DNA from: Prostheceraeus crozeri
Taxonomy: Eukaryota > Platyhelminthes > Polycladida > Euryleptidae
Length of the DNA: 64,000 nt
Reading direction: 5' to 3'
NCBI GenBank assembly: GCA_907163375.1
Contig: CAJQUW010006291.1
Coordinates: forward strand, 42,825 to 106,824
Numbering within the stretch: position 1 is the stretch's first letter; every line of letters starts with the position of its first letter. The translations under genes were made by a program, and so were the position numbers. Below the pieces are notes generated by a model, which was given only the letters and a program-made list of their open reading frames with translations, was not told the DNA's origin and made no database searches. Positions 48,231-57,858 of the stretch are shown here, piece after piece.

Positions 48231-48852
48231 GCCTACCAAAAGCCCGACGGCTCTCCGGGCTTCTTGTGAAGCAGCTGTTGATGGATTGACTTTGCTCCCA
48301 GGATGAAGAAGTGGATCACACCTCGAGCAGGCCCCATGCTAGACAAGTAGACTTAAGATTCCCATTAACCACATGATGGAACACGAGAAGGCTGCATTGA
48401 CACCTTTTAAGAGCTGTTTAGTCCAATGGTAACAACAGAGAGAGAGAGAGAGAGACGTTTATTGATTCTTGAAATGGAAATCGAAAATTACAATACTGTT
48501 TGAACATAAAACTTTAGAGCAAAGTAACTTCTGCCAATGAAGAAAGTAACTATTTAAAATCATCCATAAAGCAATCCACTAAGGCGTACAAGCAGATACA
48601 GTCACATACATCCTTGGAAAAAAGGATTTCGTCGCATATTAATGCGGCAGAAAGGAGCTGATATGCGTCCACTGCGATCATGGTGTGAGGTCCCTCTGTA
48701 TCTCCTTAAAGATCCCATTGTATTTGGGAAACCACAGATTGTTTCAGACATCATTGCTTGAATTAACTCTACAAACAGCTATGAATTACATTATTTTACT
48801 TATCAGCGGTGGAATGGTTTTCACAATTGTATGATACCACTGAAATCAATAT
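48231..48852. other. no gene; (GA)n tract at about 48429-48452
   Basis: Short GA microsatellite followed by ACGTTTATTGATTCTTG. Nothing else is recognised. Confidence 0.5.
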
Positions 48853-49155
48853 TGTTTGAGGACTTGTTCACTGGTCAATTACGTCATGCTACAATTATAT
48901 TTACGCAATCCTAACAATCAAGCGATAGCAATTTATGATATTCAAATCTCATACATGTAATGTGTAATACGTGTATTATACTGAAATTTTAGTATAGGAA
49001 TCTTAGAAATACTGATTTACCGTTATATTCTAATGTTCTATTCAATGTAGGTAATTTTTCATTTCGTTTAATCGCTTCAATGATTCTAATTTCTAAGCTA
49101 TTTCTACCTTGATATTCAACTTTAAAGCAGTCATGTATTTTATTGCTGCATGCAG
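48853..49155 (-). mobile_element. Penelope-like 3' fragment, inverted relative to 50725-52205
   Basis: It is the reverse complement of 51905-52205 with few differences: the last part of the GIY-YIG domain (KIHDCFK, SLEIRIIEAIKRNEK region) and the 3' untranslated region ending near CAAGTCCT. Inverted 3' pieces upstream of the main copy are a known arrangement of Penelope-like elements. It is cut by the hAT-A insertion at 49156. Confidence 0.88.
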
Positions 49156-50582
49156 CAGGGATGCGGAGTCGGAGTCACGGAGTCCTATCATTTTTCCTGG
49201 AGTCGGAGTCACATCAAATGATAGGACTCCGGACTCCGGCCTATAACTAGACCCGAAGTATAATACAAACAAATTATTTATCCTCGTGCATAGCTGTCAC
49301 TGTCTTGATGTCAACAATCTCCATCAAACAAAAGTACAGAGACAGCAGTGCATGCAACGCAGGGATGCGAAGTCCTATCATTTTGATTGGACTCCGACTC
49401 CGGGTGGCAAGGATAATATAGCCTAGTTTTTTGAAAAAATTGGTAACCTACATCATAGATCATTATAGGCTTACCTGAACTCCAGTTATCATTGCTGCAC
49501 CAATTATCAATCATTTTCGATGAAAGTTTATCAAATGTCGCTTTAAGTTGGATGCATGCGACTCGGCTCCTCCCATCTTGTTGATGTGTGATCGAGACGG
49601 TTTTTCTCCAGTCTCTGCCAGGCAGGTAAATCCCAAATCCTTCTCCAAAAATGTGAGTACACTTTCGATTTTAATATGCGCTTTGGAGGAGCCATCTCAC
49701 ACGATTAACGTGAGGTTTAAGAGGTAATGTTCTCAAACAAACTAGTATTTCATTTTTGTCTCTAATGTGACCGTTGGTGCGTAGGTGTGATCGAGGCTAG
49801 GAAGGCTTGTCTTCTCTACCAAATCACCAAGTGAAAAGACAATCCTTTTTTACTATCACGGGTCATTCCCTCAACTATTACAAGCTTCGCATGTAGCAGT
49901 GTCTCTGTACTTTTGTTTGACAGAGAAAGTTGACATCAAGACAGTGACAGCTATGCACGAGGATAAATAATTTGTTTGTATTGTATTTCGGGTCTAGTTA
50001 TAGGCCGGAGTCTGGAGTCCTATCATTTGATAGGACTCCGACTCCGCATCCCTGATGCAACGCTTGCAATAGTTGAGGGAATGAACCGTGATAGTGAAAA
50101 AAGGATTGTCTTTTCACTTGCTGATTTAATAAAGAAGACAAGCCTTCCTAGCCTCGATCACACCTACGCAGCAAAGGTCACATCAGTGACAAAAGTAAAA
50201 TACTAGTTTGTTTGAGAACACTACCTCTCACCCTAACGTCAATCGTGTGTGATGGCTCCTCCAAAGCGCATATTACAATCGAAAGTGTGCTCATATGTTT
50301 TTGAAGAATGGTGAGGAATTTTCCTGCCTGGTAGAGACTGGAGAAAAACTGTGTGAAGCACACACCAACAAGTGATGTGCAAAGTTGATAAACTTTCATA
50401 GAAAATTATTGATTTGATACAGTTATGATCACTAAAATCAGACTCAGGTAAGCCTATGATGATCTATGATGTAGGTCACCAGAACTAGGGCTGATATACT
50501 TCCCACCCGGAGTCGGAGTCTCAGTCTTACCAAAAGCCGGAGTCCTATCAATGCCCGGAGTCGGAGTCCTATCAAAATGACT
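49156..50582 (-). mobile_element. hAT-A element, outer copy, interrupted by a second hAT-A
   Basis: It starts CAGGGATGCGGAGTCGGAGT at 49156, runs to 49359, is interrupted by the inner element and resumes at 50063 to about 50582. The right side ends in GGAGTCGGAGTCCTATCAAA without the final CATCCCTG, so that end is lost or rearranged; no target duplication is visible. Outside the insert it aligns to the reverse complement of 56668-57418. Confidence 0.85.
49360..50054 (+). mobile_element. hAT-A element, inner copy nested in another hAT-A
   Basis: It runs from CAGGGATGCGAAGTCC to GACTCCGCATCCCTG, 695 bp, flanked by a perfect 8-bp duplication ATGCAACG (49352-49359 and 50055-50062). The duplicated bases belong to the outer copy, whose sequence is continuous once the insert and one duplicate are removed. 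No transposase is present. The nesting shows the family transposed in more than one wave. Confidence 0.96.
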
Positions 50583-50724
50583 GTTTACAAATGTACCAGA
50601 AAAAGAGACTATTGAACTATCGTGATCGAAATACCAAGCCTGAGTTTGGCAGGGATGTCTTTAAAAACTCTTAATGTTTTCCTTTGGCGGTTGCTTCTCT
50701 TTCAATAATCAAAGAGACAAATAG

Positions 50725-52205
50725 ATGCAGCAAGCATTGGTTCTCCCCTGGGACCTACATTCGCGAACTTATTTTTATCAAACCTAGAACAAAACTGGTT
50801 CAATGAACATTTTTCTCCGCTATTTTATAGACGCTACGTAGATGACATACTAGTGGTATTCGATGATCAATCAAACATAGACAAATTCCACGAATTTCTA
50901 AATAAACAACACCCTAATATTAAAGTAGAAAAAGGAAAGGATTATATATCTTTCCTTGATGTTAAACTTGATGCAGTAAATAATTTAAGTACAACGGTTT
51001 ACCGTAAAGATACGTATACTGGCTTACTATTAAATTTTGCAAAATGTTGTGCGATAGATTGGAAAAAACACTTGTTACTGGTATGTTACACCGAGCATTG
51101 AGTGTATGTTCAAATTGTAATATGTTTCATGAAGAAGTAAATAACATAGCAACGATTTTAAAAAATAACACATGTATAATAATTGTGTACAGTATGGTAA
51201 GAAATTTCTTAAACAATAAATTTAACAATAGATGTAAAAATACCTCGGAAGATATAGTACACTGCAAACCGTTGACTGACAATTGATAGACATTTATCCT
51301 ACAAAATCTATTTTGTCGGTCATTGTTAGTTCTTGTAGGATGATTGCCACTGAACACCTACAATATCTGACAAAAAGTGACAAAATGAATAGCAATGAAT
51401 TGTAGCTAAAATTCTATCGAAAATGTAGGTAATTAATTAAATTATGTCAAAATAAATCATGGTTTTGCCACACAATAATACAGATTGCCCACAAGTCAAG
51501 CAATCACTAATCGAAAAAATCAATCAATGTTCAACAGATTTTATCTATTAATTTGCATACAAAGCATCTGTTTCGATGTCAGTGGAGAAACTACAAATTC
51601 GTCGGATAGCGCAGGATATTGGAGGTGACAATCGTCGGTTGATTTTGTAGAATAATTGTGGGCTACAGTTCACAATGTAGATGAACAAAAATGTTTTTTC
51701 CGATTACCGTATTTGGGCAGTACAAAAGTCAGTAGTTACTTTAATCTAAAAGATAAAACACCAAAGTTGTTGAAATAATGTCTTTTGTACCGATTCACAT
51801 GTCAGGTTGATCCTGATGCCCAATAGGCAAAAGACGATTTCACCAACGAATAAGTGAACACATAAAAGGTAACTCGACAGTAAGTACTCACTTAAGCAGA
51901 GGTACTGCATGTAGCAATAAAATACATGACTGCTTTAAAGTTGAATATCAAGGTAGAAATAGCTTAGAAATTAGAATCATTGAAGCGATTAAACGAAATG
52001 AAAAATTACCTACATTGAATAGAACATTAGAATATAACGGTAAATCAGTATTTCTAAGAATCTTTTAATAAAATTACAGTATAATACACGTATTACACAT
52101 CACATGTATGAGATTTGAATATCATAAATTGCTATCGCTTGATTGTTAGGATTGCGTAAATATAATTGTAGCATGACGTAATTGACCAGTGAACAAGTCC
52201 TGAAA
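50725..52205 (+). mobile_element. Penelope-like element: RT palm, thumb, GIY-YIG, 3' UTR
   Basis: The RT palm reads SIGSPLGPTFANLFLSNLEQ and then FYRRYVDDILVVF with the YVDD catalytic box, followed by ISFLDVKL and YRKDTYTG. After a MITE insertion (51260-51677) come the linker (FFRLPYLGS), a GIY-YIG region near 51815-51900 (RRFHQRISEHIKG in pieces) and the C-terminus SLEIRIIEAIKRNEKLPTLN. The 3' untranslated region extends to about 52205. It is broken in several places and 5'-truncated, so it is a fossil. It is a different family from the 28441 and 1208 elements. Confidence 0.9.
51260..51677 (+). mobile_element. TA-flanked MITE, copy 2, inside a Penelope-like element
   Basis: It starts CACTGCAAACCG and ends CAGTTCACAATG, with TA on both sides (51258-51259 and 51678-51679). 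It aligns over its full length with 7034-7465. It split the Penelope-like element between its RT and endonuclease parts and is therefore younger than that element. Confidence 0.92.
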
Positions 52206-52494
52206 CAGCTGATGCAGTTTGCATTTGTTCCACTGAAAGTAATTCACTTTTCTAGTGAAATCACCATTAGGACATAGCATATTTGTAAAGCATCGGCTTG
52301 AAATGCGGACTGCTACAATTGGATGTTCGTAGGTTTCTATCGGAAGTATTTTCTGATCATGCAATAGTTGGTAGAATTGGTTTTTTACAATACAAGGGGT
52401 TTTCAAGATCGTCCCGTAACTATTTGACACAGCTACTAAATTTGAGGATGCTTAGCACTCTTCAATATGTGAATTTTTATAGTCCTGAGTATGC
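52206..52494. other. no gene seen
   Basis: Spacer between the Penelope 3' end and the inverted repeat. Confidence 0.4.
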
Positions 52495-53480
52495 TCAGCA
52501 AAAGCTAAACCCCTAGCACTAGCAGAGCTAAAAGGTAGCCTGCAGTCTAGAGTCGAAAATCTCATCTGTCGGACTTTGTGAAGACTAATCACTTGCGTCG
52601 CTTGCTGTCAATTCAGCACACATACCAAATGCACTAATTGCAACCTATTGTTGACCAAAAGAAATTATCAGAGTTATCAATACTGCAACGATTGTCTCGT
52701 AGCCTCGTATAAAATAGGGCAAATTTTTTACCGGCCAAAATGTCTCAGAAATAATTCAATTTTAAACGGCCTCCCCAAATAACAGCTAAATCTCCTAAAC
52801 ATCTTATCATTTCTATCAAGCCATTATCATGATCAATAAGATGTATCTGTCAATGACTTCAGATATCGAAAAATCTGGCCAATACACGGAGGGGATCAGC
52901 CACATTTTCATTAAGCGTAAAGTTGATCAAATTTACACGAAATGTCTGGAAATAAAGTGTAAATTATTAACAGTAAGAAAGATCTGTGACCCGAATCTAT
53001 ATGATGAAAGGAAAACCAAGATAATATCCACAAAGTCAAGTCTTTATTCATGTTATAATACAGGAAGAAGTTAATAGCGTGTGTACGCCCCTCGCGCGTG
53101 AAGAAGAGCTGCAACTCGTAGTGGCATGCTTAACACAGGCCGGTGGATTATATTCTGTGGCAGTCGTTGCCAAACATTGGTGATAGCTTGTCTCAGTTCC
53201 CTTGTGTATTGAGGAGGATGATTGAGCCGATGGACGCTTCTCTTCATGAAATCCCACACGTGTTCAGCGGGATTCATGTCTGGCGATCTTGATGGCCACC
53301 TCAAAGCACGGATCCTTCAACTCCTGAACCACAGACGCTCGTTAGTATCAGTTAATTAGATTACATGCAATTGACATGTGTGCTGAATTGACAGAAAGCG
53401 ACGCAAGCGATTGGTCTTCACAAAGTCCGGCAGATGAGATTTTCGTTTATAGACTGTAGAGGGGCGTTTAGCTTTTGCTG
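52495..53480. repeat. inverted repeat, ~140-bp arms around a 700-bp centre
   Basis: The left arm (about 52495-52640) and right arm (about 53345-53480) are inverted: CTCAGCAAAAGCTAAAC / GTTTAGCTTTTGCTGAG, AATCTCATCTG / CAGATGAGATT and TTGCGTCGCTT / AAGCGACGCAA. No flanking duplication was found. The centre holds unique DNA and the Tc1 transposase relic at 53071-53313. It may be a non-autonomous transposon that took up a Tc1 relic, or an old inversion. Confidence 0.8.
53071..53313 (-). pseudogene. C-terminal relic of a second Tc1-like transposase
   Basis: Minus-strand frame RWPSRSPDMNPAEHVWDFMK followed by RSVHRLNHPP and ending RGAYTRY. WPSRSPDMNPAEHVWD is the region of the third catalytic residue of Tc1-like transposases (Glu in AEHVWD) and the ending matches that family. 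The DNA-binding and first two catalytic parts are missing. It differs from the 9633 element, so it is another family. About 78 codons stay open. Confidence 0.85.
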
Positions 53481-53554
53481 AGTGGCACACAAGAGAATGC
53501 TTTGACATTTTGAATATTGTCATTTACTGTCAATTATTGACAATGTTCGTTACA

Positions 53555-53640
53555 TCGCTCGTTGATAGAGCGTTGGCCCTGAATGCCGGAAGCCGGTGGT
53601 TCAAATTCACCAGACGCGCAGTAATTTTCCGTCTGCGAAA
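53555..53640 (+). other. tRNA-like sequence (SINE head or tRNA relic)
   Basis: It can form a D-arm (GCTC-GTTGATA-GAGC), an anticodon arm with loop CCTGAAT and a T-arm (GGTGG-TTCAAAT-TCACC) with a B-box-like GGTTCAAATTC. The acceptor arms do not pair and position 33 is C, so it is not a functional tRNA. Confidence 0.5.
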
Positions 53641-53744
53641 TGGCTACATCTTGGTTTATTTCGAATATTTCATGTACTGACAAGCCTGATGCCTGTCCTC
53701 CAATGCGTCACACGATATTTGAGGATAACTTAAGAAGTGCCCAA

Positions 53745-54635
53745 AGATATTTAATTGTTTAAAAGGGCTAGATGAGAAATAGATGCCTAAATTTGAACCC
53801 ATTTTAGTACGGTCCTTATCGTGGCAAAAAAAGCATTACGGCAATGGAGCGAAATTGCTGTTTTGTCGGCTGTACGGTGTGCAATGCGACAAAAAGGCTT
53901 GGAAATGGCACATGATGTAAAGCACAATTCACCGATATTATATGATAAGCTTCAAGAATATTCGTTCAGTAGTTTCTCTGAAAAAAATTGTTAAAGATGA
54001 GACCGGTAATACAGCAATTTATTGCAGTACTATCAATTTGGAAGAAAAATATTCAGATGAAGACTGATGCGGTATAACTTGATAAACACTAAACTCCCTC
54101 TGTAGAATTCACTACATAAACAATTTCAGTGAGAATCCGAATATCACACTGAGGAATTGGCTATTAATAGGGCTCACCCATGTCAACAACGCTCTTCGAG
54201 TTATTCACCAGGCTGAAACTACAATGGATCTATGCATTGCAAACAATCAACAGAGGGAAATTTAGGGCCAACTGGAATCGATCATCGCATGTCTGTCGAT
54301 GTCAAAGATGTTGACAATGTGCATCGTATAACATACATATTGGTATATATGCTGTTTGTTTTTACTTGCTTAAGCCAATTTTATGTCAAATTTTCTGATA
54401 GTTCATATTTATTTTTTCTGTTGTATCATGTAATTTCTTACCACAAAATTATATGTACACGTTCTAATTTTGCCAAACTTGGCAATCGCGTCTGCCGTGG
54501 CAGGGGCCGGTGCACGTGGGCACAGCAACGATATAGTCAGGTACCGGACTTATTGCAAAGAAGCAATCTGGCTGCATAGTAAAGACGCGATTCATTATTC
54601 TGCTCAGAGAAGTCATTTGGTCATGTATCTGGTGA
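53745..54635 (-). repeat. inverted paralogue of 12345-13950 without the SINE insertion
   Basis: It aligns along its length with the reverse complement of 12345-13950, and the place of the 12722-13369 insertion is empty here (GGCCCTAAATTTCCCTCTG on the reverse strand). It therefore records the pre-insertion state. A plus-strand open frame at 54232-54579 is not conserved in the paralogue. Confidence 0.85.
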
Positions 54636-55956
54636 ATTGCAGGTGAACTTTACTCTGCTTTCATCTAAAAATGAAACAATTGGTTTTCATTTGTATTATT
54701 CCTATATAACATGCGCTCTTCAGATTTAAGAATCAACTGCCATAAAATAATGGAATAAAGTCTAACAGAAAGAATTGTATCAGTAGTGCTCTTATCTGAA
54801 GACGTTTTTGCAAGACATCTGAAAAAGTAGGATGTTGTACTCTTAGGCCCTATTTGCTGCAATTCGGACGTTGCTTTTAGACATATAAAAGTGTCTTGAT
54901 TTATTATCAAAATCCGTTTTAGTTCTGCAATTACTAAAAAGAGGCAATGGAAAGGAATATTTGGTGCTCGTTTACATATATTTTCAAATTCATGCAATAT
55001 CAGCTGATTTTCACTGGTTTCATTGCACACAAGGCAAAAACACGTCTATTTCCTATCTAGCCATTTATAGTTGGGTTGCGGAGTCGAAGTCACGGAGTCC
55101 TATCAGATTTTGGTTTTCATGCTGTTGATATAGCAATTGGCATTTGAAACGGAAACGCTTCACTTCATTTCGGTAATATCTTATGTAATATCATACCGCA
55201 CATTATATAGGATTTGGAAAATGCACCCTTTATAGCAAAAAAGTCATGTTTTAGGAATTCCTTAAATAAGCCTTGTTTCGATGTCCCTAAATTTTCCATC
55301 AATTCTAATGAAAGGCTCATCTCTTCATTGCTGAAATTGTGAATGCGTTTGCGTTCGGTCATTATTATGTTCGGTCGCGACGACGAATTTCAGATTGATT
55401 CTTCTTGTTTTTGCCACCGACATTCCGACGTCAAACTTAGCGTTCGATTCATCCAATGGCATGCAGCATAAGAGACACTGACTGATGTCATATTGATGTC
55501 ATTCCAAGCGTTTCTTCATGATCGGAATAAAATGACCGATTAGTTATTCTGCGAATAATTCCAGTTGGTACAGCGCATGATTCTAATCGCGAATAACAAA
55601 TTCTGTTCGCGAGAATACGAGTAGTTATTCCGCGTTGGTACAATCAGGCGTTACGCCCGCATGTAGCAACGCGGAATAACAATTCTCTAGAATAGCCTTC
55701 TTCTAAGATTACAGTATTCGCGAATAGACTCATGCTTTGTACCAATATGGATTATTTGCAGAATAACTCGTAGGCCAATTTATTCCGACCTCAGGTGCGA
55801 CACTGACGTAGCGTCAACAGCTCTTGATCCTGCAGCTCTACAATGAAGTGTGGCATCACTGTGACGTCAATTAATCGCACTTCTGCAGCTCTCCATTGGA
55901 AAGAAGGAAAGTTGAATGTGATGACGGTAAAGGCGGTCGCTTGAACAAGAAAAAAC
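54636..55956. other. no gene; hAT-A end fragment at about 55074-55110; small palindromes
   Basis: TGCGGAGTCGAAGTCACGGA plus GTCCTATCA near 55076-55105 is a lone hAT-A terminus. At 55625-55685 GTTATTCCGCGTT and AACGCGGAATAAC are inverted, in a region with several GGAATAA / TTATTCC motifs (55540-55800), perhaps ends of an unrecognised element. Confidence 0.45.
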
Positions 55957-56444
55957 ATGGACAGTCGCTCATCAATGACAATGACAGAAGGTCAACGCAG
56001 CAATTTCAAAAGTGCTGAGATAAATTTACTATTAGAATTAATAGATAATGGTCATTACGTAGACATTGAGGACAAGAAAACCGACGCCAAAGCAATGAAA
56101 AAAATGAAGATGCCTGGCTATCTACATGGAATGAATTTAATGCCAAAAGTGCAACTAAATAATAGTTGGAGAATATCGAGAACTTGTGGAAGAGACTAAA
56201 GTAGGAAAGCAAGAAGAAGGCGTCATTGAACAGAGATCTGCGGAAAACTGCCGGGGACCCAGGTACTAATACTACCCTATCACCTAAGTCAATTATGCCG
56301 ATTGAACAGATGGAGCCTCCACTTCTGACGCTTTGCCTAATATTCAGCCGGAATTGAGTAAGGAATTTCATACGGTACATTTTTTGTTCATTTACCTAAA
56401 AGCAGTTAACAATGAATGAAATGAGATAAGCGAAATATCAAATT

Positions 56445-56545
56445 GCTGTGCAAAAGATGTGCTGCTGGTAGGATGCGAACCTACGATCTCAGCTTAACTA
56501 GACCTGTGGTCTTTTAGCTGTGACATTTTTTCAGGAAGGGTCACT
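56445..56545 (-). other. tRNA-like sequence in the Myb/SANT intron
   Basis: On the minus strand GTAGG-TTCGCAT-CCTAC forms a perfect T-arm containing the B-box GGTTCGCATCC, followed by CAGCAGCAC. No matching 5' acceptor strand or normal anticodon arm was found, so it is a tRNA pseudogene or SINE remnant. Confidence 0.4.
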
Positions 56546-56667
56546 CCTAACTTTTAGAATCATGTTTTCCATTTCAGCTTCGTGAGACTGCTCGAAGAAG
56601 ATATCGGTCCATCTACCTCGATCGAGGAGCTTGAACCGCGTCCGAAGAAGGCAAAGGTGGTGGAAAG

Positions 56668-57418
56668 CAGGGATGAGGAGTCCTATCAAAATGATAGGAC
56701 TCCGACTCCGGTGGTTGATAGGACTCCGGCTTTTGATAGGACTCCGACTCCGGGTGGCAATTATTCTAGCCTAGTTTTTTGAAACATTAGCTGGTAACCT
56801 ACATCATAGATCATTATAGGCTTGCCTGAACCTATATTTAGTGATCATTGCTGCATCAATTGACTGTTGATCAAATGTCGATTTCAGTTGGATGCACACG
56901 ACTCGGCTCCTCCCATCTTCTTGATGTGTACTTCATACGGGTTTTCTCCAGTATTTACCAGGCAGGAGAATCTCTCATCCTTCTCCAAAAAATATGAGTA
57001 CCGGTGCACTTTCTATTTTAATATGCGCTTTAGAGGAGCCATCACACACGATTAACGTGAGGGTTAGAGGTAATGTTCTCAAACAAACTAGTATTTCATC
57101 TTTGTCTCCGATGTGACCTTTGGCGCGCAGGTGTGATCGAGGCTAGGAAGGCTTGTCTTCTCTACTGAATCACCGAGTGAAAAGACAATCCTTTTTTCAC
57201 TATCACGGTTCATTCCCTCAACTATTGCAAGCTTTGCATGCACTGCTGTCTCTGTACTTTTGTTTGACAGAGAAAGTTGACATCAAAACAGTGACAGCTA
57301 TGTACGAGGATAAATAATTTGTTTGTATTATATTTCGGGTCTATTTATAGGTCGTTTTATATTTCGGGCCGGAGTCTGGAGTCTTATCATTTGATAGGAC
57401 TCCGACTCGGCATCCCTG
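56668..57418 (+). mobile_element. hAT-A element, complete copy
   Basis: It runs from CAGGGATGAGGAGTCC to CGGCATCCCTG, 751 bp. The flanks GTGGAAAG (56660-56667) and GTGAAAAG (57419-57426) form an 8-bp target duplication with one mismatch. Both ends are built of GGAGTCCTATCA-like repeats. It is inserted in exon 2 of the Myb/SANT pseudogene. No transposase is present. Confidence 0.95.
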
Positions 57419-57570
57419 GTGAAAAGAAAGGTGGATATTCCTGAAAGGAAATTGTCGCATTAACAAAGTCAGCTCTTAAAGATGGCAAAAAGTGAATTCG
57501 AGTAGAGAATCATAAACTTCAAGCTGAAGGAAGCTTATTATGAAAGGAAAACTGACAGTTTATCATGAAT

Positions 57571-57858
57571 TTCATTGAAATTTACAAACAATTGTTAATT
57601 AGAGGTTCTACTGGATAATTGCATCTTTTTTCATTTCGTTACAAAGATACGTTAAGATGATTAGATTTTCTCGATAGTCACCTGTTTCACTTTAATCATC
57701 CATACATAAGCATAATTTTTATCATTTACATCACAATGTCCTGCTTCAAGAAACAAGCTGGTAAATGCCGCTGTACACGTCTGAAGTGATTACCACATAC
57801 ATGTACTCGGAAATGAGACCGAAGCACTAATCTGGAAGTTGACATAGAGTGACGTTTA
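57571..57858. other. no gene seen
   Basis: AT-rich spacer. Confidence 0.5.

Larger units (their letters stand above)
55957..57570 (+). pseudogene. Myb/SANT-like DNA-binding protein gene, broken, with intron and hAT-A insertion
   Basis: Exon 1 (about 55957-56370) starts MDSRSSMTMTEGQRSNFKSA and gives a Myb/SANT-like domain: FKSAEINLLLELIDNG, KKTDAKAMKK, DAWLSTWNEFNA, then LENIENLWKRLK and KKKASLNRDLRKTAGDP. This is the trihelix-type domain shared by many animal nuclear proteins and Harbinger accessory proteins. A one-base slip follows KAMKK (about 56100), a double stop follows KSATK and another follows WKRLK. The intron ends in TTTCCATTTCAG at about 56577. Exon 2 reads EEDIGPSTSIEELEPRPKKA and continues beyond the hAT-A insertion with a short charged region like the C-terminal coiled coil of this family (ENHKLQAEG) to about 57560. 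It is non-functional. A tRNA-like piece lies in the intron. Confidence 0.82.

Noticed and set aside
49976-50206. 76-codon open frame
   Set aside because: It crosses the junction between two nested hAT-A copies and is not conserved in the other copies.
53555-53640. Functional tRNA-Ser
   Set aside because: Acceptor strands do not pair and the anticodon loop lacks U33; kept only as a tRNA-like sequence.
56006-56380. Minus-strand 124-codon open frame
   Set aside because: It is a shadow of the Myb/SANT exon on the plus strand, which has clear homology.
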